This document shows, in pieces, positions 1 through 6,217 of a DNA stretch of 11,294 bases. The notes under the pieces were generated by a model. That model was not told the DNA's origin and made no database searches. It worked only from the letters and a program-made list of their open reading frames with translations. This DNA is from Baffinella frigidus (lineage: Eukaryota > Cryptophyceae > Cryptomonadales > Baffinellaceae): assembly GCA_026770585.1 (NCBI GenBank), contig MU646359.1, positions 17,321 through 28,614 on the forward strand, in the 5' to 3' direction. Each line of letters starts with the position of its first letter. Positions within the stretch are counted from its first letter, which is position 1. A program made the position numbers and the translations under genes.

Positions 1-230
1 AAGCCCTACACCCTAAAGCCCTAAAGCCCTAAAGCCCTAAAGCCCTAAATCCCTAAGCCCTAAAGCCCTAAAGTCCCAAAGCCCTCAAGCCCTAAATCCC
101 TAAGGCCCTAAAGCCCTAAAGCCCTAAGCCCTAAAGCCCTAAAGCCCTAAGGCCCTAAAGCCCTTTATAAAGCCCTAAGCCCTAAAGCCCTAAAGCCCTA
201 AAGCCCTAAAGCCCTAAAGCCCTAAAGCCC
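1..230. repeat. Telomere-like array, unit CCCTAAAG
   Basis: Nearly continuous array of the 8-mer CCCTAAAG (CTTTAGGG on the other strand), with some 7-mer CCCTAAG or CCCTAAA units and sporadic changes such as AAAGTCCC, CCCTAAAT and AAGGCCCT. One interruption at about 161-170 reads CCCTTTATAA and is locally palindromic. The C-rich strand runs 5' to 3' from the window start, the orientation expected at the left end of a chromosome, and the array starts at base 1 so it may continue outwards. The variants argue for an old or interstitial array rather than fresh telomerase product. The unit differs by one base per repeat from the uniform CCCTAAA arrays near 4.3-4.8 kb. Confidence 0.9.
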
Positions 231-434
231 CGCGCACGGCACCTACGAGCAGGACTCTGCGGCTAAGGTACGCCCACCCAACCAAATGTATAACCCCGGC
301 ACACCTCCAACGTGCCCCGAAGAAGCTCACTTGACCCTGCGAGATTCCTACGAAACCCAGAGAATTTCAAAGTAACCCAAGGAATCCACTCGAGGAACTT
401 GCGGCTGAGCACCCGCGATTGAGCCGAAACACTG

Positions 435-641
435 TATTGTCGAAATGGGCTTCGCGCGGAATCGAGGTCAGGTCAGGAAATCAGGAAATTTTCCAAAAAA
501 TGGACTTTTATGCTATCTTAGGCATGGTTTTTATCTCAAAATACCATCTCCCACCCATAAGATGACACAAAAAGACAAAAAAATGAAAAATGTTGCTGAC
601 CTGACCTCGATTTTTTCCGCGTGGAGCCCAGATCGACAATA
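435..641. mobile_element. MITE-like element with long inverted repeats
   Basis: The ends are inverted copies of each other. About 435-477 and 594-641 share TATTGTCGA, then TGGGCT, then CGCGGA and ATCGAGGTCAGGTCAG in the same order on opposite strands, with a few mismatches and small indels. The right arm has four extra A/T bases beside CGCGGA. The centre, about 480-590, is AT-rich with A runs and has no recognisable protein. The size (about 207 bp), imperfect arms and lack of coding capacity fit a non-autonomous inverted-repeat transposon or a foldback. I see no clear target-site duplication, so mobility is inference. The short open frames over it on both strands are not credible genes. Confidence 0.6.
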
Positions 642-692
642 GCGTCCCCAGGTGTCTCACCGCGAAACGCTGGGGGTTGGTTGCCTCGATCC

Positions 693-819
693 CCGCACCG
701 TGGTTGACTAACAACAACGGTGCCCACCACAGTTGACTAATCACAACGCTCTCCGCAGAAGGTCTGTGTGGCTCAGTCCCCGCACCGAGGTTGACTAATG
801 CCCGTACCGCAGTTGACTA
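693..819 (+). repeat. Four GTTGACTA boxes with CCGCACCG leaders
   Basis: GTTGACTA occurs at 703-710, 732-739, 790-797 and 812-819. The first and third are preceded by CCGCACCG, the second and fourth by related CCCACCAC and CCGTACCGC. The last box overlaps the left end of the next foldback, whose arms also contain GTTGAC. They look like degenerate copies of a repeat of roughly 20 bp. TTGAC followed by C or T is the core of the W-box bound by WRKY factors, but without a gene nearby a regulatory reading has no support. Confidence 0.5.
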
Positions 820-1046
820 GAGCTGGTCTCTCATGAGTTGACACTTTTCGGACCTCGAAAAACTTCCAAACTTCCAAACTCTTTTAGTCAACTCACCTGA
901 AATTTACTACAGCGAAATTATAAGAAATTGGTAAATTTCGTACGAGTTGACTGGTAAATTTCGTACGAGTTGACTAAAAGAGTTTGAAAGTTTAGAAGTT
1001 TTTCGAGGTCCGAAAAGTGTCAACTCATCAGAGACCAGCTCTAATC
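815..1046. mobile_element. Foldback element with 80-bp near-perfect arms
   Basis: Bases 815-894 are repeated in reverse complement at 967-1046 with 4 differences in 80. The arms contain GAGCTGGTCTC, GAGTTGACACTTTTCGGACC and AAACTCTTTTAGTCAACTC. Pairing probably continues inwards, where a TGAAATTTAC in the left half faces GTAAATTTCG in the right half. The transcript would form a very long hairpin with a loop of about 40-70 nt. Such an element could be a MITE or foldback transposon, or a source of hairpin-derived small RNA. It codes for nothing recognisable. Confidence 0.85.
930..975 (+). repeat. 23-bp tandem duplication
   Basis: Two exact adjacent copies of a 23-bp unit beginning GGTAAATTTCGTACGAG and ending TTGACT, at 930-952 and 953-975. 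They lie in the loop and inner right arm of the foldback at 815-1046, so one copy pairs with the left arm and the other enlarges the loop. Confidence 0.85.
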
Positions 1047-1106
1047 AAAACGGTGTCCGCAGACGTCCTCGCCGCGGCGCAAGGTTCTCCGGGGACCCCC
1101 CTCCGC

Positions 1107-1158
1107 GGGCCAGGCTGCGCAGAGCCAGGTTGCGAGCCCCGCCCACGGGGGGTGTATC
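1107..1158 (+). repeat. Dispersed 52-bp repeat, copy 1
   Basis: GGGCCAGGC followed by GCGCAGAGCCAGGTTGCGAG, a GC-rich stretch and GTGTATC. A second copy lies in the same orientation at 1369-1420, with roughly ten differences. Both are followed by unrelated sequence. The text resembles a tRNA B-box region only superficially and no cloverleaf can be drawn. Confidence 0.7.
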
Positions 1159-1167
1159 TATTTGTTT

Positions 1168-1209
1168 ATGTGTGAACCGTACCTGATCGTTGCCGGTGTA
1201 AACCGTGCC
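1168..1209 (+). repeat. Two outlying copies of the 16-bp satellite core
   Basis: 1168-1183 and 1194-1209 match the core CGGTGTAAACCGTGCC of the satellite at 1606-1913. The second is exact, and the first has changes in its opening bases and one near its end. They are 26 bp apart, the same spacing range as in the main array, so they are a detached fragment of it, about 400 bp away. Confidence 0.75.
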
Positions 1210-1247
1210 TGGGAGAGCCAGGTTACCCTGAACAAATTAGGGCACAG

Positions 1248-1335
1248 ACCCGAAACCCGAAACCTGAAACTATGAACTCTGAACCGTGAACCCTCCTGAA
1301 CCCTGAATCCTCCTGAACCCTGAACCCTCCTCCTA
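1248..1335 (+). repeat. Degenerate heptamer tract (CCCGAAA/CCCTGAA)
   Basis: Begins ACCCGAAACCCGAAACC and continues with CCTGAACCCTGAA and CCTCCTGAACCC units. The 7-bp phase is partly kept and the C-rich strand is on +, as in the clean telomere-like arrays further right. It reads as a decayed relative of CCCTAAA. Confidence 0.7.
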
Positions 1336-1368
1336 CACTCTGGAAACTGAACTGCGGAAGCCCTTTGG

Positions 1369-1420
1369 GGGCCAGGCGCCGCAGAGCCAGGTTTCGAGCC
1401 TCGCCTCCTGGGGATGTATC
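1369..1420 (+). repeat. Dispersed 52-bp repeat, copy 2
   Basis: Same order of blocks as 1107-1158: GGGCCAGGC, GCCGCAGAGCCAGGTTTCGAG, GGGATGTATC. Its right end overlaps the left arm of the foldback at 1411-1526, so the 52-bp unit may be a flank carried with such an element. Confidence 0.7.
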
Positions 1421-1526
1421 CCTTAAGTGGCCACGAGGTCAAATTTGACCTCCAAGAGGTCCTAGGCAGGTCCTAGGGCCCTACGGTAGGGCGTTTGAGC
1501 CTACTGGCCACTTGAGGGATACGCCG
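1411..1526. mobile_element. Foldback with 24-bp arms and central palindromes
   Basis: The left arm (1411-1434, containing GTATCCCTTAAGTGGCCA) is repeated inverted at about 1503-1526 (containing TGGCCACTTGAGGGATAC). Inside lie a perfect 16-bp palindrome AGGTCAAATTTGACCT (1437-1452), two TCCTAGG palindromes, and CCCTACGGTAGGG (1479-1491). This last quasi-palindrome recurs in several other elements of the window. A non-autonomous inverted-repeat element is the simplest reading. Confidence 0.65.
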
Positions 1527-1605
1527 CTTGGCTAGTTTCAGACTTGTGTGTGGCGGGTCTCTCGAGTGTCGACACATCCAAGGCTTCTGTGGTCCTAACA
1601 ATTAC

Positions 1606-1913
1606 CGGTGTAAACCGTGCCGCGCCCCCTCCCAGGCCTCGATAAATTACAGGCTTATGTGGAAGTAATTGCCGGTGTGGACCGTGCCGATTTGTTTCGG
1701 TGTAAACCGTGCCTGACTGTTGGCCTGTGTAAAGCGTGCCTTGTCCCACCTAGCGGTGTGGACCGTGCCTATTTGTTTTTGTGCAAACCGTGCCGCGTCC
1801 CCTCCCAGTGTAAACCGTGGCTTATCCCCCCTAGCGGTATGGACCGTGCCTTTTTTTTTCGGTGTGATTGTGCCTAATCGTTACCGGTGTAAACCGTGGC
1901 TTATCCCCCCTAG
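1606..1913 (+). repeat. Nested satellite: 16-bp core in an 81-bp unit
   Basis: Ten copies of a 16-bp core, consensus CGGTGTAAACCGTGCC, start at 1606, 1673, 1698, 1725, 1754, 1779, 1806, 1835, 1860 and 1885. From 1673 the spacings run 25, 27, 29, 25, 27, 29, 25, 25. There are therefore three subunits, A (core plus ATTTGTTT-like tail), B and C (tail ending CCCCCCTAG), forming an 81-bp higher-order unit present three times (the last is 79 bp). The core contains CGGT and ACCG as a tiny inverted repeat. Because 81 is a multiple of three, one frame stays open and shows a 27-residue Cys-containing repeat (CKPC and similar). That is probably a by-product, since the 79-bp unit breaks the frame. Confidence 0.85.
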
Positions 1914-2217
1914 CAGGCTTCGCCAGCAGGCCCGAGGTGGGGTGACGTGTCCGCGTCCGCGCAAGTACTCCCGAACCCTACCACGCCAGAGGGCTCGAAA
2001 CATCCACTTTTGACATCTTTCAGGGGAAAGCTCCTGAATACTTAAGTCAACGACGCCAGATATGTAGGGCGGTGCGTGTCCTTATTCGCGAGCAACCCCT
2101 GTACTGTATAGTGCGGGACTCCAACGTTGGCGGAGGACGTATTTGGACGCAACGCTGGCGCAAAAAACTTTGAATACCCAGACGACCAGTGGCAATTTGC
2201 CTCAAGGGAACCTTTGG
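1914..2217. other. Unassigned stretch, no feature seen
   Basis: Mixed-composition sequence between the satellite and the 21-bp tandem repeat. I see no repeat longer than about 10 bp, no inverted repeat of note and no convincing open frame. Confidence 0.6.
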
Positions 2218-2275
2218 GTCAACCACTTTTGGCCTAACGTCGACCACTTTTGGCCTAACGTCGACCACTTTTGGC
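2218..2275 (+). repeat. 21-bp tandem repeat, 2.8 copies
   Basis: Unit GTCGACCACTTTTGGCCTAA plus C at 2218-2238 (one A for G), 2239-2259 and a partial 2260-2275. Being a multiple of three, it leaves frames open on both strands and generates artificial NHFWPNVD or RPKVVDV peptide repeats. Confidence 0.9.
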
Positions 2276-2333
2276 AGGCGACGGCGGACCTGCTGCACGA
2301 GCGGTATGCGGAGGGGGGTCCAAACGCTCCTGG

Positions 2334-2527
2334 GAACACCACTTCGATCCTTTCGCCCCAGGCGGTACACCCCGCACCCGGTCAAGGGTCGCGACCTCCT
2401 TACAAGGGGGTTGCGACTTCCTTACAAGGGTGTCGCGATCCCCTTAGTACCGGCGGGATTCCCCGAACACCACTTCGAACCTCTCGTTGCCCCTCGCCCA
2501 GGCGGCGGTACACCCCGATTATGGTCA
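2334..2527 (+). repeat. Direct repeats flanking a 22-bp tandem repeat
   Basis: 2334-2385 and 2465-2527 are divergent direct copies. Both begin GAACACCACTTCGA, contain CAGGCGG and GGTACACCCCG, and end GGTCAA, with indels in between. They enclose a 22-bp tandem repeat, GTCGCGACCTCCTTACAAGG plus two bases, at 2388-2409, 2410-2431 and a decayed third copy at 2432-2453. This is the arrangement left when a small segment duplicates around an internal minisatellite. Confidence 0.75.
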
Positions 2528-2548
2528 AATTTAAAATTGAATTATAAA

Positions 2549-2645
2549 TCCCGAACCCCAAACCCCGAACACTGAACACCGAACACTGAACATCGAACAC
2601 CGAACACCGAACACCGAACCCCGCACCCCAAACCCGAAACCCGAA
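2549..2645 (+). repeat. Heptamer array, unit CCGAACA
   Basis: Runs of CCGAACA and CTGAACA in 7-bp register, flanked by CCCCAAA and CCCGAAA units. The period and strand bias equal those of the CCCTAAA arrays but the base content is shifted, T being largely replaced by G or C. The minus strand stays open and reads as meaningless GVRCSVF-type peptide repeats. Confidence 0.85.
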
Positions 2646-2687
2646 AGCAGGACCGGAGTGGGGGGTACTTGGGCGCAAACACCTCTC

Positions 2688-2731
2688 GGCAGGCCGGATC
2701 TGCCTCCCCTTCCAAGTTCGTCCCAGCCCAC
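2688..2731 (+). repeat. GGCAGGCCGG dispersed repeat, copy 1
   Basis: GGCAGGCCGG, then TCTG, CCT, CCAAGT and GTCCC. Bases 2840-2884 repeat this order with small changes. Between the copies is an AT-rich stretch (2733-2815) with no clear feature. Confidence 0.6.
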
Positions 2732-2839
2732 AAAATAAAATATTTTTGCATGAAATATATTTTGCAAAGCGTCCTGCTAAAGGATTTCTGGTACAAAATC
2801 AGGTATTTAAGCCCATAAAAGTGAGTTAAGCTCAGAACT

Positions 2840-2884
2840 GGCAGGCCGGCTCTGTCTCTCCTGCCAAGTCAAGTCCCGCCACCT
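2840..2884 (+). repeat. GGCAGGCCGG dispersed repeat, copy 2
   Basis: Direct copy of 2688-2731, starting 152 bp downstream. It shares GGCAGGCCGG, TCTG, CCAAGT and GTCCC. Both copies are followed by AT-rich sequence, so the true unit may be about 150 bp with a decayed right half. Confidence 0.6.
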
Positions 2885-2937
2885 AAAGATTATTTCTCAG
2901 TTTTTCGCTTGGCGTTGGAGCCATTTCGTACTTTTTC

Positions 2938-2980
2938 TATAACTGATGTAGAGTCTACAACTGATGTAGCATTGACGGAC
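2938..2980 (+). repeat. GATGTAGCATTGACGGAC repeat, dimer 1
   Basis: Two half-units, each TATAACTGATGTAG-like, the second continuing CATTGACGGAC. The 43-bp dimer recurs at 3161-3203 with five differences. Confidence 0.75.
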
Positions 2981-3008
2981 CGCTGTCGAGCGAAAGAAGC
3001 ACGTTTTA

Positions 3009-3043
3009 AAAAAGCCAGGTCCGAATTCCGGACCTGGCTTTTT
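3009..3043. other. Perfect 15-bp hairpin flanked by A and T runs
   Basis: AAAAAGCCAGGTCCG (3009-3023) and its exact reverse complement (3029-3043) surround a 5-base loop, AATTC. The shape, a GC-rich stem followed by T5, is that of an intrinsic bacterial terminator and works on either strand. In a eukaryotic setting it is more likely a small foldback or a transcript hairpin. It sits in the gap between the two GATGTAGC dimers, so it may be an insertion there. Confidence 0.8.
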
Positions 3044-3160
3044 CATTTAAAAATCCATTTCCTTGAGGATTCAAGACAAAGTTTTTAAAATTCTTTAAAA
3101 CTGTGTCCCGTCCTCACTCGGCAGCGGTATTCGCTCGTTGACGTCCTGGGGTGGTGAGTC

Positions 3161-3227
3161 TATAACTGTTGTAGCGTCTATAACCGATGTAGCATTGCCG
3201 GACTATTCTGATGTAGCATTGACGGAC
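3161..3227 (+). repeat. GATGTAGCATTGACGGAC repeat, dimer 2 plus monomer
   Basis: 3161-3203 matches 2938-2980 at 38 of 43 positions. A third partial unit follows at 3204-3227 ending GATGTAGCATTGACGGAC, and a weaker TTTGACGGACGATT follows that. Together with 2938-2980 this is a tandem array split by about 180 bp. Confidence 0.75.
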
Positions 3228-3248
3228 GGTTGGAAGTTTGACGGACGA

Positions 3249-3308
3249 TTCTCACGTTGACGTGCTCTGGCCTGGGGCCCTTTTCTCACGTTGACGTGCT
3301 CTGGCCTG
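3249..3308 (+). repeat. 26-bp direct repeat, 34-bp spacing
   Basis: The block TTCTCACGTTGACGTGCTCT with GGCCTG following is identical at 3249-3274 and 3283-3308. GACGTGCTC appears once more just after the second copy. Confidence 0.85.
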
Positions 3309-3358
3309 ACGTGCTCCTGTCGTGGTGGGCAGGTCAATGCAAGGCGTCCGGCGGACGA

Positions 3359-3602
3359 GCTTCTCCTTCGCGAGGGAAGACGCCCATCCCGAACGACAGG
3401 TCAAATCCCTCTAACCCCTAAACCCTTGCGACCCCTAACCCCTCTAACCCCTAAACTCTTGCGACCCCTCACCCCTCCAGCATCTAAACTCTCTTCCCAT
3501 AACCTGTATGGGTTGACACCCTATTTCCGGCGTCCCATCCGAGCAGAGGATGCTCACCCCGAACGAGAGGTCTGTCTCTCCCACTTTCCCACACGGTGGG
3601 CT
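3359..3602 (+). repeat. Duplicated segment, copy 1
   Basis: Begins GCTTCTCCTTCGCGAGG and ends CCCACACGGTGGGCT. It contains CCCATCCCGAACGACAGGT, a run of CCCCTCTAACCCCTAAACCC-type heptamer-like units, a long block TCTTCCCATAACCTGTATGG to TTTCCGGCGTC that is identical in copy 2, and CCCGAACGAGAGGTC near the end. Copy 2 (3726-4060) has the same order but about 91 extra bases. Both copies have an open + frame giving similar peptides (…SSHNLYGLTPYFRR…). This is expected from duplicated DNA and is not evidence of coding. Confidence 0.85.
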
Positions 3603-3662
3603 TAGAGGCTTTCGGGACCACTAGATGTAGCGGTAACGTGACCAAATGTGCATGATGAAATT

Positions 3663-4111
3663 CTTAAAGTTAACTGTGCACAGGGTAAGTTGACTTTTGA
3701 TGAAAGGTCCGTAGCCCACCGTGTGGCTTCTCGTTCGCGAAGGAGGACGCCCATCCCGAACGACAGGTTAAGCCCCTCTAACCCTGAGGGGTGAAAATAC
3801 TTGTGGGTGTGGCCTATATATGATAGATGGACGGCTTATTTGGACGTGACGGTAGTAACTTTTTGTACCGGCTTGCAACCCCTAACCCCTCAAATCCCTC
3901 TAACCCCTAAACCCTTGCGACCCCTCACCCCGCAAACCCCTAAATTCTCTTCCCATAACCTGTATGGGTTGACACCCTATTTCCGGCGTCAACCGATGGG
4001 AGCAGAGGACACCCATCCCGAACGAGAGGTCCCTCTCTCCCACCTTCCCACACAGTGGACTACGGACCTTTCATCAAAAGTCAACTTACCCTCTGGGCAG
4101 TTCACTTTAAC
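3663..4111. mobile_element. TIR element carrying copy 2 of the duplicated segment
   Basis: Outer inverted repeats of about 64 bp: 3669-3726 matches the reverse complement of 4048-4105 with 6 differences in 58, including a 33-bp exact core around AAGTTGACTTTTGATGAAAG, and TTAAAG extends both ends. Within them, 3726-4060 is copy 2 of the segment at 3359-3602. Copy 1 ends in the same CCCACACGGTGG text but lacks these outer arms, so it may be a truncated relative. The whole is 449 bp and non-coding, the shape of a non-autonomous DNA transposon. The bases next to the arms are TTAA-rich, but I cannot prove a target duplication. Confidence 0.7.
3813..3833 (-). repeat. 21-bp TATATA-containing motif, inverted copy
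   Basis: Exact reverse complement of 7083-7103. It lies within the roughly 91 bases that distinguish copy 2 of the duplicated segment from copy 1. The motif contains TCCATCTATCATATATAGG and so a TATATA box-like core, but no start site or gene follows on either strand. Confidence 0.6.
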
Positions 4112-4274
4112 TTATCTCCCACCTCTAGTGGCGATGTAACCTCTTTCAGGTTTTCAAGCAGAACTTGCTTTGATCCCTATTTTTAGTTTTTTTGCCTTTT
4201 TGGCGCCGTAGCCAATGGGTGCTTTCGCTAAAAACGCCAAAACACATCTCCCATGATTTCAAAGGAGGGAGAGT

Positions 4275-4427
4275 AAACCTTAAACCCTAAACCCTAAACC
4301 CTAAACCCTAAACCCTAAACCATTAATTCTAAACCCTAACCCCTAAACCCTAAACCCTCAACCCTGAACCTTAAAACCTAAACCCTAAACCCTAAACCCT
4401 AAACCCTAAACCCTAAACCCTAAATCC
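4275..4427 (+). repeat. Interstitial telomere array (CCCTAAA)n, first
   Basis: About twenty CCCTAAA units, nearly perfect at both ends, with a disturbed middle (CATTAATTCTAAACCC and CCTTAAAACC). Same orientation as the array at 1-230 but with the true 7-mer. The flanks are unique on the left and the 31-bp tandem repeat on the right. Confidence 0.95.
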
Positions 4428-4463
4428 GCTAGCGCGCGTCCCTCAACCGTGACGTGTCCCATT

Positions 4464-4545
4464 TCACGTCCATCTATTCGAGTCACATTCCATTCCACGT
4501 CCATCTATTGGAACCACGTCCGTTTTTACGTCCATCTATTAGAGC
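4464..4545 (+). repeat. 31-bp tandem repeat, three copies
   Basis: ACGTCCATCTATT starts at 4466, 4497 and 4528, a constant 31-bp step. The intervening bases are less conserved (TCACATTCCATTCC and relatives). It forms the spacer between two CCCTAAA arrays, a position typical of telomere-associated sequence. The CGTCCATCTAT core also occurs at 7083 and, inverted, at 3823-3833. Confidence 0.85.
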
Positions 4546-4577
4546 ACGTGTGTGTCTCCCATTCGACGCGTCCCCCT

Positions 4578-4812
4578 CCCTAAACCCTCAACCCTAAACC
4601 CTAAACCTGAAACCCTAAACCCTAAACCCTAAACCCTAAACCCTAAACCCTAAACCCTAAACCCTAAACCCCTAAACCCCTAAACCCCAAACCCCAAACC
4701 CTAAACCCTACACCTTAAACCCCAAACCCAAAACCCAAAACCCCAAACCCCAAACCCAAAACCCCAAACCCCAAAACCTAAACCCTAACACCTAAACCCG
4801 AAACCCTAAACC
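4578..4812 (+). repeat. Interstitial telomere array (CCCTAAA)n, second
   Basis: Starts as clean CCCTAAA and drifts into CCCCAAA, ACCCAAA and CCCCAAAACCC units towards the right. One-base length variation gives 6- and 8-mers. The gradient from clean to degenerate across about 235 bp suggests local slippage or gene conversion from one side. Confidence 0.95.
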
Positions 4813-4933
4813 GCAGTCGGCGGCGCCAGGGCCCCCACACCCTAACTTCTTCTTCTCCGTTAGTACTCTCGATACAGGTCCTAGGTAGTCCCTTTGGCCT
4901 TGAGTTGAGTGATACAACAGTATACGCGTCTTC

Positions 4934-4986
4934 AAAAACGGGCCTGCCTCGGAAGTATATGAGAAGAAACGGGCCCGCCTCGGAAA
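4934..4986 (+). repeat. 31-bp-spaced repeat of AAACGGGCCTGCCTCGGAA
   Basis: AAACGGGCCTGCCTCGGAA at 4936 recurs at 4967 with one change (C for T), a 31-bp step, with partly conserved GTATATGAGA or CGTGAG following. The step equals that of the unrelated repeat at 4464-4545. Confidence 0.75.
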
Positions 4987-5148
4987 CGTGAGCCAACCCC
5001 GAACCCCCGGTGATGTGTGACGCGCAGTCGGCGGAACCTCAAACCCTCAACTCTGAAAGACCGCATCAAACCCTCAACCCTGAACCCCTACACGCTCAAC
5101 CCGAACCCCCGGCAGTCGGCAGCGCCTTCGTGGCAGGGTCAGTGCTTG

Positions 5149-5216
5149 TCTCTCTCATTGTCTCTCCTCCATTTCTCCTCTCTCTCTCCTCTCTCCCCTC
5201 TCCCCTCTCTTCTGCC
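5149..5216 (+). repeat. Pyrimidine (CT-rich) tract
   Basis: TCTCTCTCATTGTCTCTCCTCC and similar runs, almost pure C and T on + over about 65 bp. It could adopt unusual structure, but it is short and imperfect compared with the tracts at 6332-6428 and 6548-6636. Confidence 0.75.
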
Positions 5217-5265
5217 TGGCGGCAGCCATTCGACGCGCGCCCCGCCCTAAACCCTAGACCCCAAC

Positions 5266-5292
5266 GTCTTCTTCTTCTTCTGCTTCTTCTTT
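5266..5292 (+). repeat. CTT microsatellite
   Basis: (CTT)n with one TGC interruption, about eight units. A shorter CTTCTTCTTC at 4846 suggests both belong to the repeated spacer module. Confidence 0.85.
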
Positions 5293-5389
5293 ATTAATTC
5301 CTAAACGCCAAACCGTAAACCGCAGTCGGTGGCGCCTTCGCGGCAAGGGCAGGGCGGCGTCTCGCCCTTCAGCTCAAACCGCTCGGTAC

Positions 5390-5668
5390 CCCCTAACCTC
5401 CAATCCCTGAACCCTAAACCCTAAACCCCAAACTTCAAACTCCAAACTTCAAACTCCAAACTCCTAACTCCAAACCATAAACCCTACACCCTACACCCTA
5501 AACCCTGAACACCAAACCCTAAACCATAAACCCTGAACCCTGAACCCTAAACCCTAAACCCTAAACCCTAAACCCCACACTCGAAACCACTCACCCGAAA
5601 CCCAACTCCCTAAAAGCCCTAAACCCTCATCCCTCATCCCGAAACTCCAAACCCTGAACCCTGAACCG
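5390..5668 (+). repeat. Mixed telomere-like heptamer array
   Basis: CCCTAAA, CCCTGAA, CCCTACA and CATAAAC units in 7-bp register. Part (about 5428-5477) alternates CAAACTT and CAAACTC, giving a 14-bp higher-order repeat. It ends in CCTGAACCGCAG beside a GCGCGC spacer. Same strand orientation as every other heptamer array here. Confidence 0.9.
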
Positions 5669-5787
5669 CAGCGCGCAATGCCCACAGGACCCCACTTCGA
5701 CATCCAACTTCCAACACATCAGTTTCAGCCGAACTCTCCACTGCGCTTTCCGGATTAAGGGTTATGGATCAGGGCTTGGGTCTTTGG

Positions 5788-5878
5788 GGATCTGGAAACC
5801 GCAAACTCTCAGCGCGCGTGGCCCTCCAGGAAGAGATGTAATAGAAGGGATTAAGACGGGTTTGCGGTTTCCGGACCC
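5788..5878. repeat. Inverted repeat around GGAAACCGCAAAC
   Basis: 5788-5806 and 5860-5878 are inverted copies, 17 of 19 matching, with GGAAACCGCAAAC exact. The 53-bp loop has no feature. Possible small foldback; no target duplication seen. Confidence 0.65.
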
Positions 5879-5926
5879 ACCCTAGAATTCACGCGGAGCA
5901 ATTGTAAAAAGCAATGGCTCTAGTAG

Positions 5927-5967
5927 AGTCCCTCTCAGGGACTTGAAATCCACTTTTGGCGTGGATT
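5927..5967. repeat. Two adjacent small hairpins
   Basis: AGTCCCT CTC AGGGACT (5927-5943) and AATCCAC with GTGGATT (5947-5953 and 5961-5967). Each is a 7-bp perfect stem. They are close enough to form a double hairpin in a transcript. The role is unknown, and stems this short also arise by chance. Confidence 0.5.
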
Positions 5968-6079
5968 CCCCCTGAAATCCGAGAAATTGACTTTTGCGGT
6001 TGCTCCTCGTCCGATCTTGGGTGGGGCCCCAAAGACGTTCAGCGCCCAACCCTGGCGGGATCCCTCCGCAGCAGCGAGC

Positions 6080-6172
6080 AGGATCATAACCTGTTTCGAT
6101 CCTCACAACCTGTTTCTCTCAGCACACGAGAGAAGTGAGGACCATAACCTGAGCGAGAAGGATCATAACCTG
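6080..6172 (+). repeat. GGATCATAACCTG repeats
   Basis: GGATCATAACCTG or GGACCATAACCTG at about 6080, 6138 and 6160, plus a partial CTCACAACCTG near 6101. The spacing is irregular. They lie just upstream of the GA/CT units. Confidence 0.65.
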
Positions 6173-6217
6173 TGTCACCCCTCCTCTTTCCAGGCCCCCC
6201 CGATCCAGCGACGCCCG

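Larger units (their letters stand above)
4813..5345 (+). repeat. GCAGTCGG spacer modules between telomere-like tracts
   Basis: GCAGTCGG occurs at 4813, 5024, 5112 and 5322, each time straight after a heptamer or CCCCGAACCCCCGG tract. Three are followed by CGGCGCC-like bases, and two continue GCGCCTTCGTGGCAGGG or a near copy. CTTCTTCTTC runs follow at 4846 and 5267. The picture is of a repeated telomere-associated module, heptamers plus a GC-rich spacer, present about four times in decayed form. Two weaker ACCCTCAACCCTGAACCC tracts lie at 5035-5105. Confidence 0.65.

Noticed and set aside
1606-1913. Repeat-spacer-repeat pattern resembling CRISPR
   Set aside because: The cores are only 16 bp and degenerate. 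The spacers are 9-13 bp and are themselves repeated in the 81-bp unit, and there are no cas genes. It is a satellite.
3291-4139. Two similar open frames (104 and 112 codons) suggesting a duplicated gene
   Set aside because: The peptide similarity follows from the DNA duplication. The shared block is identical at DNA level, so there is no sign of protein-level selection. The Pro/Thr/Leu repeats come from heptamer-like CCCCTAAACCC tracts.
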